A DNA stretch of 12,299 nt, taken from assembly GCA_023459675.1 (NCBI GenBank), contig JAEWTC010000020.1, positions 1-12,299 on the forward strand, written 5' to 3'. The notes beneath the pieces are model-generated. The model had not been told where the DNA came from. It did not search any database and was given only the letters and a program-made list of their open reading frames with translations. Positions within the stretch are counted from its first letter, which is position 1. Every line of letters starts with the position of its first letter. The position numbers were made by a program, and so were the translations under genes. Positions 1 to 6,429 of the stretch are shown here, in pieces. The DNA comes from Bacillota bacterium (GTDB lineage Bacteria > Bacillota > Clostridia > Christensenellales > Aristaeellaceae).

Positions 1-15
1 CTTTTGGGGGACGTT

Positions 16-720
16 ATGTACGCTTTGCTTGACTGGGATTCGACGCTTCGGAAAAGCGCAACGCTGTTTTCCTGGATGGCGTTCATGTGCGAAAACGGCT
101 ACCTTCCTGCCGGGGTTCTGGAGGAACACGAGGAAATCATTCGCAACTACAAGGCCGGCAAGCTGACCCACGACGAGCTGTCCGAGCAGATCAACGGGCA
201 TTATCTGCGCGCCGTTAAGGGCATGAAGCTGGAAACGTACCAACGCTATCTGCAGGAGTTCCTGCGCTTCGATAATGGGCCGCGCATCCCGACGACGGCC
301 GTCATCACCGATTGGCTCAAGCAAAACGGCGTCGAGATCGTCGTCGTCAGCGGGTCTCCGCTGCGCATCATCCGCCATCATTTTGACTGGATGGGCGTAA
401 AGCAGGCGTTTGCGCTGGAGGAGGGCGTCGTCGACAACTGCTTCAGCGGGCAGAAGCTTTCCGACGGAGGGTCGGACAAGGGCAGAATCGTGAAAGCCTG
501 CCGGGCGGCGTACCACGAAGAGCCGGTCGTGGCAATGGGGGATTCCGTATCGGACTATCCCATGCTGCGGGCGGCGAAGCTTGCCATTCTCGTCGGAAAC
601 GAATGCGGTTTCCCCGACCGGATGACCGGCATTGCCGCGAGAATTGAGCAAAGCGACAAGGGCGCGCAGAAACTCAGGCGCATTCTGTGCGATTTCGAAA
701 AAACGTGGGGAGGCGTTTGA
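16..720 (+). CDS. HAD-superfamily (subclass IB, SerB-like) phosphatase
   Basis: A 234-residue cytoplasmic hydrolase, probably a phosphomonoesterase of the phosphoserine phosphatase-like HAD-IB group. All four HAD motifs are visible: motif I DWDST at residues 6-10 (Asp6 nucleophile, Asp8 acid/base), motif II Ser112 in VVSGSP, motif III Lys155 in SDKGR, and motif IV GDSVSD with Asp176 and Asp180 for the metal. Residues of about 15-95 form a helical C1-type cap. An upstream in-frame TTG at 4 exists, but GGGGGA at 6-11 sits at ribosome-binding distance from the ATG at 16, and motif I then lies at the usual place near the N-terminus. The stop TGA overlaps the start of the next gene, so the two are translationally coupled. 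The true substrate cannot be told; a serB assignment is not justified because HAD-IB members vary widely and no serine-pathway gene is adjacent. Confidence 0.88.
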   Translation: MYALLDWDSTLRKSATLFSWMAFMCENGYLPAGVLEEHEEIIRNYKAGKLTHDELSEQINGHYLRAVKGMKLETYQRYLQEFLRFDNGPRIPTTAVITDWLKQNGVEIVVVSGSPLRIIRHHFDWMGVKQAFALEEGVVDNCFSGQKLSDGGSDKGRIVKACRAAYHEEPVVAMGDSVSDYPMLRAAKLAILVGNECGFPDRMTGIAARIEQSDKGAQKLRRILCDFEKTWGGV

Positions 721-1244
721 TGATGGAGCCGTATCAAAGCGGCCCGATCTTTACAAGGCGCTCCATCCGCGATTACACCGGCGCGCCGGTAGGCGCGACG
801 CAGCTTGACCGTATCATCCGCGCGGGCATGCAGGCGCCAACCGCGCTCAACGGCCGCGGATGGGAGTTTTACGTTTACACCGGCCGCAGAAACAAGGAGA
901 TTATCGCGGGCATGAGCCCGCACGCGTCGCCTGCCGCCCGGGCCGCAGCCGTTATCGTGCTGTGCGCAAACCGGGAAACCATCCGGCGCAGCCGCGAGGA
1001 AAGCTGGTTTGTACAGGGGCTTTCGGCGTGCACGCAAAACATGCTGCTGCAAATCGCGGCCGAAGGGCTGGGCGGCGTTTGGCTGGGCTGCTATCCGCGC
1101 GAGACGCGGATGGAGTACCTGCAAAAAGAGCTTGGGTATCCCCGGCACGTCGTTCCCTTTTCCGTTGTCGCGCTGGGCTGCGGCAGCCGGCAAAATACGT
1201 TTGAAGACCGGTATGATCCCGCGGAAATCCATTACGAGGAGTAA
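720..1244 (+). CDS. Small nitroreductase-family flavoprotein
   Basis: A 174-residue member of the FMN-dependent nitroreductase fold, likely an NAD(P)H-dependent oxidoreductase of unknown substrate. Features seen are RRSIRDYTGAPV at residues 13-24, the usual N-terminal FMN phosphate-binding segment; QAPTALNGRGWEF at 38-50, matching the family's AP(S/T)..N.(Q)PW stretch; and GLGGVWLGCYP at 116-126, the conserved G.G..WLG segment. The ATG at 720 overlaps the preceding TGA (TGATG) and GGGGAGG at 707-713 supports it; a second ATG at 723 is equally possible. The protein is near the short end for the family, which is common in anaerobes. Co-translation with the HAD phosphatase suggests a shared operon but not a clear pathway. 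No intrinsic terminator with a T tract follows. Confidence 0.87.
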   Translation: MMEPYQSGPIFTRRSIRDYTGAPVGATQLDRIIRAGMQAPTALNGRGWEFYVYTGRRNKEIIAGMSPHASPAARAAAVIVLCANRETIRRSREESWFVQGLSACTQNMLLQIAAEGLGGVWLGCYPRETRMEYLQKELGYPRHVVPFSVVALGCGSRQNTFEDRYDPAEIHYEE

Positions 1245-1756
1245 ACGAACAGCCCCGGCGCACGAGCGTGGTGGGCGGCGCGTAGATGCGCTTGCCGCCG
1301 CTGTTCGCCTTTGCCGGCCATAACGTCATCCGGCCGTTTCAGTACCGCGGCGGGATGCAACGCGGCTCTCCGGGCGGAAACCCGGTACAGTAATAGAGGA
1401 AAGGGAGACCTGCCATGAAGATACGCTTGTCTTGTTACGGACCCTGAACCCGGCGGCTGCTCCCGCTCCGGCGGAACACCCCGGAAACACCGGGGGCCTG
1501 ACCATCCCGCGGCGGCGTGCCTATAGCGTTGGCAGGAATACCGGCCAACCGGTGAAAGCCTTTGCGGAGTTCAATGTTGCCCGCCCCTGCGGCGCCGTTG
1601 CTTGCTGCGAAGACCTTGGCCGCGCTTGCCGCAATGCGTTCGGCGGCGGCCGGAACCCGGACTGCCGATACGGCTGCGCACCCCGTTTGGCGGCTCTGGC
1701 CGGACTTCTTGTCCGCCTGAACGGCGCTGCGCTCGGTTCCGTTTTTCGGAAAATCC
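1245..1756. other. GC-rich intergenic region with potential RNA structure; no convincing gene
   Basis: I recognise no protein in this stretch: open frames on both strands are rich in Arg, Ala, Pro and Gly and look like GC-driven noise. Several inverted repeats stand out. CGAACAGC (1246-1253) pairs with GCTGTTCG (1300-1307) and encloses GGCGGC/GCCGCC (1274-1279/1294-1299). GTACCG (1342-1347) pairs with CGGTAC (1383-1388), a pairing that competes with CCGGG (1370-1374)/CCCGG (1381-1385). CCCCGG-AAACA-CCGGGG lies at 1479-1495. A strong-looking ribosome binding site, AGGAAAGGGAG (1397-1407), precedes an ATG at 1415 that opens only a 10-codon frame, MKIRLSCYGP, ending at 1447. This could be a leader peptide, the remnant of a decayed gene, or chance. 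Confidence 0.4.
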
Positions 1757-1785
1757 TAGTCAATTCCGGCAACATGTACTATAAT
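1757..1785 (+). promoter_or_regulatory. Sigma-A-type promoter for deoR-deoC
   Basis: A consensus -10 TATAAT (1780-1785) is 17 bases from a -35-like TAGTCA (1757-1762, four of six to TTGACA). The sequence turns markedly more AT-rich here than in the GC-rich stretch upstream. Transcription would start near 1792, leaving an untranslated leader of about 50 bases before the regulator. A small inverted repeat TTCT-AG-AGAA (1815-1824) in that leader is a possible autoregulatory operator, but it is short and does not match a known DeoR site. Confidence 0.65.
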
Positions 1786-1841
1786 CGTCCTTAGGGGTAT
1801 AGCACAGCAGGGGATTCTAGAGAAATGGTATGGGATGTGTT

Positions 1842-2681
1842 ATGGCCAACGCACAGCGCAGCAGGAAAATAGTGGACATCATCTCCTCTCAAAGCGCGAA
1901 ATCCGTGAAAATGCTCGCTTTGGAACTCGGCGTATCCGAAATGACGATACGGCGTGATTTGCAGCATCTCCGCGAAAAGGGCGTCATCAACATGCTGCAC
2001 GGCCTTGCGTTCCGCAACGAAGGAACCGATCACGCGTACTATGATCTGCAGGAACAGCAGTGGATCATGCACAACGAAAAGGCGGCGATCGGGCGCGTAG
2101 CCGCCGCCATGATAGAACCCTTGGATTCCGTTTTTATCGACTGCGGCACAACCGCCGCGTCAATGGCGCCCAACATTCCCCGCGGCATGGATATTACCGT
2201 GATCTGCTCCACCCTCAACGTTTTGCTCGAGATGCATAAAAAGGATATCGAGAAGATCATCTTCAGCGGAGGATATTACCATAAAAGCACCCAGACCTTC
2301 GAATCGCCGGAAGCGCTGCAAATGCTGGGCAATATCCGCGCCAGCAAGATGTTTGTAACGTCCGCCGGGGTAAGCATGGAACTGGGCCTGACCTGCGTTC
2401 ACCAGTATGAAATCGGGCTGAAACGCCTGGGCTTGAACAACGCCCAAAAGAAGATCCTGCTGGTGGACTCCTCGAAATTCGGCAAGGTCAGCTCCGCCTT
2501 TTTCGGCAAGCTCGAACAGATAGACACGGTGGTGACCGATTCGGGAATTCCCGATGCCTGGACCCGCTTTTTACAAGACTCCGGCATTGAACTGATTATT
2601 GCCAACACGCAAGAAGGAGCTTTACACAATGAACAGAAGCGAACTCTACGCCAAGGTGGACCATACGCTGCTGAAACCTGA
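1842..2681 (+). CDS. DeoR-family transcriptional repressor (probable deo regulator)
   Basis: A 279-residue sugar-phosphate-sensing repressor. The N-terminal DeoR-type winged helix-turn-helix spans about residues 5-57, with the recognition stretch LGVSEMTIRRDLQHLREKG at 29-47. The C-terminal DeoRC effector domain shows the phosphate-loop DCGTT at 100-104, ICSTLNVL at 121-128 and the signature LLVDSSKFGK at 206-215. The ATG at 1842 places M-x8-I exactly as in E. coli DeoR; an in-frame ATG at 1830 would add four residues and neither has an ideal ribosome binding site. Adjacency to deoC suggests it represses the deoxynucleoside genes and responds to a deoxyribose phosphate; this is inference from context. 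The family's usual end is near residue 255 (ELIIANT). The last 24 or so residues are read through the ribosome binding site and first codons of deoC, so the tail is probably not under strong protein-level selection. Confidence 0.9.
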   Translation: MANAQRSRKIVDIISSQSAKSVKMLALELGVSEMTIRRDLQHLREKGVINMLHGLAFRNEGTDHAYYDLQEQQWIMHNEKAAIGRVAAAMIEPLDSVFIDCGTTAASMAPNIPRGMDITVICSTLNVLLEMHKKDIEKIIFSGGYYHKSTQTFESPEALQMLGNIRASKMFVTSAGVSMELGLTCVHQYEIGLKRLGLNNAQKKILLVDSSKFGKVSSAFFGKLEQIDTVVTDSGIPDAWTRFLQDSGIELIIANTQEGALHNEQKRTLRQGGPYAAET

Positions 2682-3315
2682 AACCACATGGGAAGAGATC
2701 CGGGCGTTCTGTGACGACGCCATCGCCTATCAAACCGCGTCCGTCTGCATTCCGCCGTGTTATGTGAAACGCGCGCACGATTACATGAACGGAAAAATGA
2801 ACGTCTGCACCGTCATCGGTTTCCCTCTGGGCAACCAGACCACCGAAACCAAGGTGTTCGAAGCGAAGAACGCCATTCAAAACGGCGCCGTGGAGATCGA
2901 TATGGTGATCAATATCGGCGCGCTCAAATCCGGGGATACGCAGTACGTTTTGCAGGAGATCAGGCAGCTGAAGGCCGCGGTGGGGGATTTGATCCTGAAG
3001 GTCATCATCGAAACCTGCCTGTTGACGGAACGGGAAAAGATCACCATGTGCGAACTCGTTACGCAGGCAGGCGCGGATTACATCAAAACCTCCACGGGCT
3101 TTTCCACCGCGGGCGCGACGTTTGACGATATCGCGCTGTTCAGCCGGCATATCGGCCCCCATGTGAAAATAAAGGCCGCGGGCGGTATCTCCTCCTTTGC
3201 GGACGCCGAGCGCTTTATCGCGCTGGGCGCAAGCCGGTTGGGAACCAGCCGCATCATCAAGCTGGCCAAGGCCGAAAAGGCCGGGGCAGCCCCGGAGGCC
3301 GGCGGCGTATACTAA
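2629..3315 (+). CDS. deoC: Deoxyribose-phosphate aldolase
   Basis: A 228-residue class I aldolase (DERA) that cleaves 2-deoxyribose-5-phosphate into glyceraldehyde-3-phosphate and acetaldehyde in deoxynucleoside catabolism; cytoplasmic. The TIM-barrel signatures are intact: VDHTLLKP at 10-17, GFPLG at 64-68, EIDMVINIGALKSG at 89-102 with Asp91, the Schiff-base Lys153 in YIKTSTGFSTAGAT (151-164), and the second catalytic Lys182 in IKAAGGI (181-187). Length matches bacterial DeoC (about 220 residues). The start is fixed by AAGGAG at 2614-2619, nine bases before ATG 2629, although that start lies 53 bases inside the end of the regulator gene in another frame. No deoB, thymidine phosphorylase or nucleoside transporter gene is in the window, so this is a minimal deo unit. 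Confidence 0.97.
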   Translation: MNRSELYAKVDHTLLKPETTWEEIRAFCDDAIAYQTASVCIPPCYVKRAHDYMNGKMNVCTVIGFPLGNQTTETKVFEAKNAIQNGAVEIDMVINIGALKSGDTQYVLQEIRQLKAAVGDLILKVIIETCLLTEREKITMCELVTQAGADYIKTSTGFSTAGATFDDIALFSRHIGPHVKIKAAGGISSFADAERFIALGASRLGTSRIIKLAKAEKAGAAPEAGGVY

Positions 3316-3399
3316 AAGCCCCTGCCGCAGCGTGGCTTACTTTTCGAGAAAGGCCATGAACAGTACCGAAAATGCGTATCACAGCAGCAATTCCGGTTT

Positions 3400-3415
3400 C
3401 CCCGGCGGGGTTTTT
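3400..3415 (+). terminator. Weak intrinsic terminator after deoC
   Basis: CCCC-GGC-GGGG followed directly by TTTTT. The stem is only four G-C pairs, so the strength is doubtful. A second stem-loop immediately downstream (CATCGG 3416-3421 with CCGATG 3436-3441, inner CCG/CGG) lacks a T tract. Confidence 0.35.
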
Positions 3416-3466
3416 CATCGGTTTCCGCCACGGCGCCGATGACCCCGCATAGCAATTTTATGGTAT

Positions 3467-3518
3467 ACCGATGCCGTTAAGGCGGGCCGCGTTTCCGCCC
3501 TGACGGCTCGGTATTTTT
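3467..3518 (+). terminator. Strong intrinsic terminator, long imperfect hairpin
   Basis: The left arm (3467-3485, ACCGA-T-GCCGT-TA-AGGCGG) pairs with the right arm (3495-3512, CCGCCC-TG-ACGGC-T-CGGT) with one bulged T, one G-U pair and one mismatch. The loop is about nine bases, and A then TTTTT (3514-3518) follows. It closes the deoR-deoC transcription unit and insulates fbp. Confidence 0.75.
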
Positions 3519-3557
3519 CGTGTCGCGACGGCCGTCCGGGGAATGGCGGCGATCCGT

Positions 3558-3586
3558 TTGGGATGGCGATCCCTCTATCCTGTATT
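3558..3586 (+). promoter_or_regulatory. Candidate fbp promoter with operator-like inverted repeat
   Basis: TTGGGA (3558-3563) and TGTATT (3581-3586) are separated by 17 bases; each matches consensus at four of six positions. The spacer overlaps the inverted repeat GGGAT-GGCG-ATCCC (3560-3573), and GGCGATCC also occurs as a direct repeat at 3548-3555 and 3565-3572. Placement just after a terminator and just before fbp's structured leader is the main support. A repressor site here would fit control of a gluconeogenic gene, but no known operator is matched. Confidence 0.4.
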
Positions 3587-3593
3587 CGGGGAT

Positions 3594-3696
3594 CTGCGCG
3601 CAAAGGGACGCCGGGCAAATGGCGGAAGCCGCTGCCGCGTTTTCCTCCCTGCGCGCAGGAACGGGGTCTGGAAACCGGCCTGCGCTTTAGCGCAGG
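3594..3696 (+). promoter_or_regulatory. Structured 5' leader of fbp (two stem-loops)
   Basis: Stem 1: CTGCGCGC (3594-3601) plus AGGGA (3604-3608) pairs with TCCCT (3646-3650) plus GCGCGCAG (3651-3658), 13 pairs with a two-base AA bulge. Its loop contains GCGG-AAG-CCGC (3622-3632). Stem 2: CCTGCGC-TTTA-GCGCAGG (3679-3696), seven perfect pairs. Neither is followed by a T tract, so these are not ordinary terminators. The fbp ribosome binding site lies about 40 bases beyond. No known riboswitch class is recognised. Confidence 0.5.
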
Positions 3697-3750
3697 TCAC
3701 GCAATGCGCTTGCCAGGCATACGGCAGCGGAAAAAACCGGGAGGCGGAGC

Positions 3751-5652
3751 ATGCTCAACGATATGGCGGCCCTGAGAATTCTGTCGGAAATGTTTCCGAC
3801 GCGGCAATCCCTCTACACGGAAATCATCAATCTTCGCGCGATTTTGAACCTTCCCCGCGGCACCGAGCATTTTATCAGCGACGTGCACGGGGAATACGAA
3901 ACGTTTTGCCACATTCTCAATAACTGCTCGGGAGTAATTCGCGAAAAAGCGGAGCTCCTTTTTTTAAACGATATGCCGCCGGCCGCGATCGACGACCTGC
4001 TGACGCTGATCTATTATCCGGAGGAGAAGCTCGTCCGCATGAAGATGCCCAGGGAGGAAAGAAATGAATGGGCCGCCGGGACGATCACCCGGCTCATCCG
4101 CCTGAGCCGGATGCTGTCCTCCAAATACACGCGTTCCAAGGTGCGCAAGGCGATGCCGCCCGATTACGCCTATGTGCTGGACGAGCTGCTGCATGCCCAG
4201 CCCGACGAGGACGACAACCAGCACGTATACCATGAGAAGATTCTGGAGACCATGATCACGCTGGACAGCGGCGACGAGTTTATCGTCGCGCTTTGCACGC
4301 TGGTCAAGCGCCTGGCGGTGGATAAGCTGCATATCCTCGGCGATATTTACGACCGCGGGCCGCACGCGGATAAAATCATGGACTTGCTGATGAAGCACTA
4401 CGCGGTTGATTTCGAGTGGGGAAACCACGACGTTCTGTGGATGGGCGCGGCGTGCGGAAACGAAACCTGCGTCGCCGCCGCCGTGCGCAACTGCCTGACC
4501 TACGGCAATTTATCCTTTCTGGAAAGCGGCTACGGCATCAGCCTGCGCACACTCACGCTGTTCGCCCAGGAAACTTATCCGATGCTTTCTTTGGACGAAG
4601 CGGTTACCCACGCGATGACCGTGATGATGTTCAAGCTGGAGGGACAGCTGATTATGCGCAACCCGGAGTACCGTATGCAGGACCGGCTGCTGCTGCACCG
4701 CGTGGCGCAGGGCGAAACAACGCTGCCGGTTGAAGGCGAGCGCCGCGCTGTGCGCCGATTGCCCCTGCCGACCGTCGATCCGCATAACGCGTACGCCCTG
4801 ACGGACGCCGAAGCAAAGGTCGTCGGCGAGCTGCGCAGTTTATTTTTGCACAGTGAGCCGCTTCAGCGGCATGTGGATTTTCTCTACCGGCGCGGGAAAC
4901 TGTTCCGCGTTGCGGACGGCAATCTGCTGTTTCACGGCTGTGTGCCGATGTCTGCGGACGGCCGTATGGCGGAGGTTACGTTTGACGGGCAGACTTATGC
5001 GGGCCGCGGCCTGATGGAATACGAGGAGGCCCGGGTACGGCTGGCGCGGGACAGCCGCCAGCCCCGCGATACGGATTTCCTGTGGTATCTGTGGTGCGCG
5101 GAATTATCGCCCGTGTGCGGCCGCCGCATGAAAACGTTCGAGCGTACGTTTATTGCGGACGCCGCCGCTTGGGTGGAGCAGCCCAACGGGTATTACCGTT
5201 ATTGCGAAACGGAGGAAGGCTGCGATGCAATTCTCCGGGCATTCGGGCTGTTCTCGCCGGAGAGCCGCATGATCCATGGCCATACGCCGATACGGGTCAA
5301 GGACGGGGAACGGCCGGTTAAGGCCAACGGGAAACTGATCGTCATCGACGGCGGCATCTGCCGGTCTATCCAGAAACAGACCGGGATTGCGGGCTATACG
5401 CTGATTGCCAACTCGCACGGGCTGCGCATCGCGGCGCACCAGCCGTTTACGTCCATCGCCTCCGTTTTGGACGGCAACGACGATATCCATTCCGATTCGC
5501 AGGCGTTCATCCGGTACGGGAAACGCGTTTTTGTGGGGGATACGGACAACGGGCAGGCTATCAAGGGGCGCATCGCGGTGTTGGAGCAGCTTCTGGAGGC
5601 ATACGGCAAGGGCCTGCTGCAGGAAAGAAAGCCGTTGCACGGCGCCTGCTGA
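3751..5652 (+). CDS. fbp: Fructose-1,6-bisphosphatase, class III
   Basis: A 633-residue cytoplasmic enzyme that hydrolyses fructose-1,6-bisphosphate to fructose-6-phosphate in gluconeogenesis. Class III enzymes (B. subtilis Fbp type, about 670 residues) are metallophosphatases largely confined to Bacillota. The metallophosphoesterase motifs are in order: SDVHGEYE at 43-50, GDIYDRGPHADK at 197-208, GNHDVLWMGAACGNE at 224-238, and HGHTP at 509-513, followed by IDGGICRSIQ at 532-541. The N-terminal segment MLSEMFPTR-like (LSEMFPTRQS, 11-20) and the long insertion between motifs are typical of the class. The ATG at 3751 has an excellent ribosome binding site, GGGAGGCGGAG, at about 3739-3749. The gene appears to stand alone, with a leader of about 160 bases and its own terminator. 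No truncation or lost motif was noticed. Confidence 0.97.
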   Translation: MLNDMAALRILSEMFPTRQSLYTEIINLRAILNLPRGTEHFISDVHGEYETFCHILNNCSGVIREKAELLFLNDMPPAAIDDLLTLIYYPEEKLVRMKMPREERNEWAAGTITRLIRLSRMLSSKYTRSKVRKAMPPDYAYVLDELLHAQPDEDDNQHVYHEKILETMITLDSGDEFIVALCTLVKRLAVDKLHILGDIYDRGPHADKIMDLLMKHYAVDFEWGNHDVLWMGAACGNETCVAAAVRNCLTYGNLSFLESGYGISLRTLTLFAQETYPMLSLDEAVTHAMTVMMFKLEGQLIMRNPEYRMQDRLLLHRVAQGETTLPVEGERRAVRRLPLPTVDPHNAYALTDAEAKVVGELRSLFLHSEPLQRHVDFLYRRGKLFRVADGNLLFHGCVPMSADGRMAEVTFDGQTYAGRGLMEYEEARVRLARDSRQPRDTDFLWYLWCAELSPVCGRRMKTFERTFIADAAAWVEQPNGYYRYCETEEGCDAILRAFGLFSPESRMIHGHTPIRVKDGERPVKANGKLIVIDGGICRSIQKQTGIAGYTLIANSHGLRIAAHQPFTSIASVLDGNDDIHSDSQAFIRYGKRVFVGDTDNGQAIKGRIAVLEQLLEAYGKGLLQERKPLHGAC

Positions 5653-5679
5653 GCTATGCCGGTTTCATGGTGCGGATCC

Positions 5680-5716
5680 GGGCTTCGCATAGGCTTTGCG
5701 AAGCCCATTTCATTTT
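5680..5716 (+). terminator. Intrinsic terminator of fbp
   Basis: A nine-pair perfect stem, GGGCTTCGC (5680-5688) with GCGAAGCCC (5698-5706), a nine-base loop, then ATTTCATTTT. It begins 27 bases after the fbp stop codon. Confidence 0.8.
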
Positions 5717-5730
5717 CACGGGGGAAACAC

Positions 5731-5759
5731 TGTTGCTTTACGCGGCGTTTTGTTATAAT
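5731..5759 (+). promoter_or_regulatory. Extended -10 promoter for the GtrA-family gene
   Basis: TGTTATAAT (5751-5759) is a perfect extended -10 (TGnTATAAT). The -35 is poor: TTGCTT at 5733-5738 with a 15-base spacer, or TGTTGC at 5731-5736 with 17. The start point would be near 5766, about 28 bases before the ATG. Confidence 0.65.
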
Positions 5760-5793
5760 GAACCCATGTTAACGCAGCAACGGAGGAGAAGAA

Positions 5794-6267
5794 ATGGCGC
5801 AACGCAAACCGGATCAGCACCTTGGCGCGGCGCAGCGGGCGCTGCAATTTGCCAAGTTTACGCTGTTTTCCATCTCGGCGGGGCTTGTGCAGGCGGCGAG
5901 CTTCGCCCTGCTCAACGAAACGACCGGCTTTCCCTACTGGCCCAGCTACCTGATCGCCCTTACGCTGAGCGTGGTGTGGAACTTCACGTTCAACCGGCGC
6001 TATACGTTTAAATCCGCGGCGAACATCCCCAAAGCCATGACGCTTGTATTTCTGTATTATCTTGTGTTCACGCCGCTGAGCACCTGGTGGGGCGACGCGC
6101 TGACCAACGCGGGCTGGAACGAATACGTCGTGCTGGGCGGTACGATGGTCATTAACTTTGTCACCGAGTTTTTATTCCAAAGCGCCGTGGTGTTTCGCAA
6201 GACCATGAACACCAACAGCGTTGCCAACCGGGGCAAACGGGCCGCGGGTTCGGCGGACGGCGAGTAA
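5794..6267 (+). CDS. GtrA-family polytopic membrane protein
   Basis: A 157-residue membrane protein of the GtrA/DPMS family, whose members are linked to export or flipping of lipid-linked sugars for cell-envelope glycosylation. Four hydrophobic segments are visible at about residues 20-42, 49-68, 80-102 and 110-134. The family signature WNFTFNRRYTFK follows helix 2 (about 62-73), and a related F.F.SAVVFRK stretch ends helix 4. The N-terminus and the C-terminal tail (TNSVANRGKRAAGSADGE) are polar. The start is set by GGAGGAG at 5782-5788. No glycosyltransferase gene is adjacent, so its glycan partner lies elsewhere. It appears monocistronic, although no clear terminator separates it from the peptidase gene downstream. 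Confidence 0.9.
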   Translation: MAQRKPDQHLGAAQRALQFAKFTLFSISAGLVQAASFALLNETTGFPYWPSYLIALTLSVVWNFTFNRRYTFKSAANIPKAMTLVFLYYLVFTPLSTWWGDALTNAGWNEYVVLGGTMVINFVTEFLFQSAVVFRKTMNTNSVANRGKRAAGSADGE

Positions 6268-6429
6268 ACCGCGCCGCGCCTACCGATTTTTCTCGGGAGC
6301 CGCGCGCAGGCGGCGGCCTTGCGCTTGCGCAGGCGCAAAACAGGAATTCTCAAGTGTTCAATCGAATACGATTCGCAAGAAATTCAACAATTCATCGTAT
6401 GATCGGATAAATAGGGGGAGGTTCGGCGT
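6268..6429 (+). promoter_or_regulatory. Intergenic region before the C11 peptidase gene, possible promoter
   Basis: After a GC-rich half there is an AT-rich half with a -10-like TATGAT (6398-6403) but no good -35 at the right distance. A small inverted repeat CGAAT-ACG-ATTCG (6363-6375) lies just upstream and could be an operator. No T-tailed terminator hairpin for the GtrA gene is seen, so read-through is possible. Confidence 0.3.

Noticed and set aside
4..15. TTG start at position 4 for the HAD phosphatase
   Set aside because: It would place the GGGGGA ribosome binding site inside the gene; the ATG at 16 fits both that site and the position of motif I.
1395..1420. Cobalamin riboswitch, because GGAGACCTGCC (1404-1414) equals the core of a B12 box
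   Set aside because: The other conserved parts (GGTGAAAATCC-like and CCCGCCACTGT-like segments) are not found upstream in the right order, no cobalamin gene follows, and the match overlaps a purine-rich ribosome binding site. A covariance-model search would settle it.
1535..1625. A second riboswitch-like stretch (CCGGTGAAAGCC ... GAAGACCTTGGC)
   Set aside because: The spacing and the second box deviate from the cobalamin consensus and no supporting stems close around it, so chance similarity is more likely.
1432..1794. A 120-codon plus-strand ORF in the intergenic region
   Set aside because: No ribosome binding site at its ATG, low-complexity Ala/Pro/Arg content, no domain, and it runs into the promoter at 1757-1785.
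3543..3923. A 126-codon plus-strand ORF overlapping the fbp leader and start
   Set aside because: It overlaps fbp in another frame, lacks a ribosome binding site, and covers the inverted repeats that better explain the leader.
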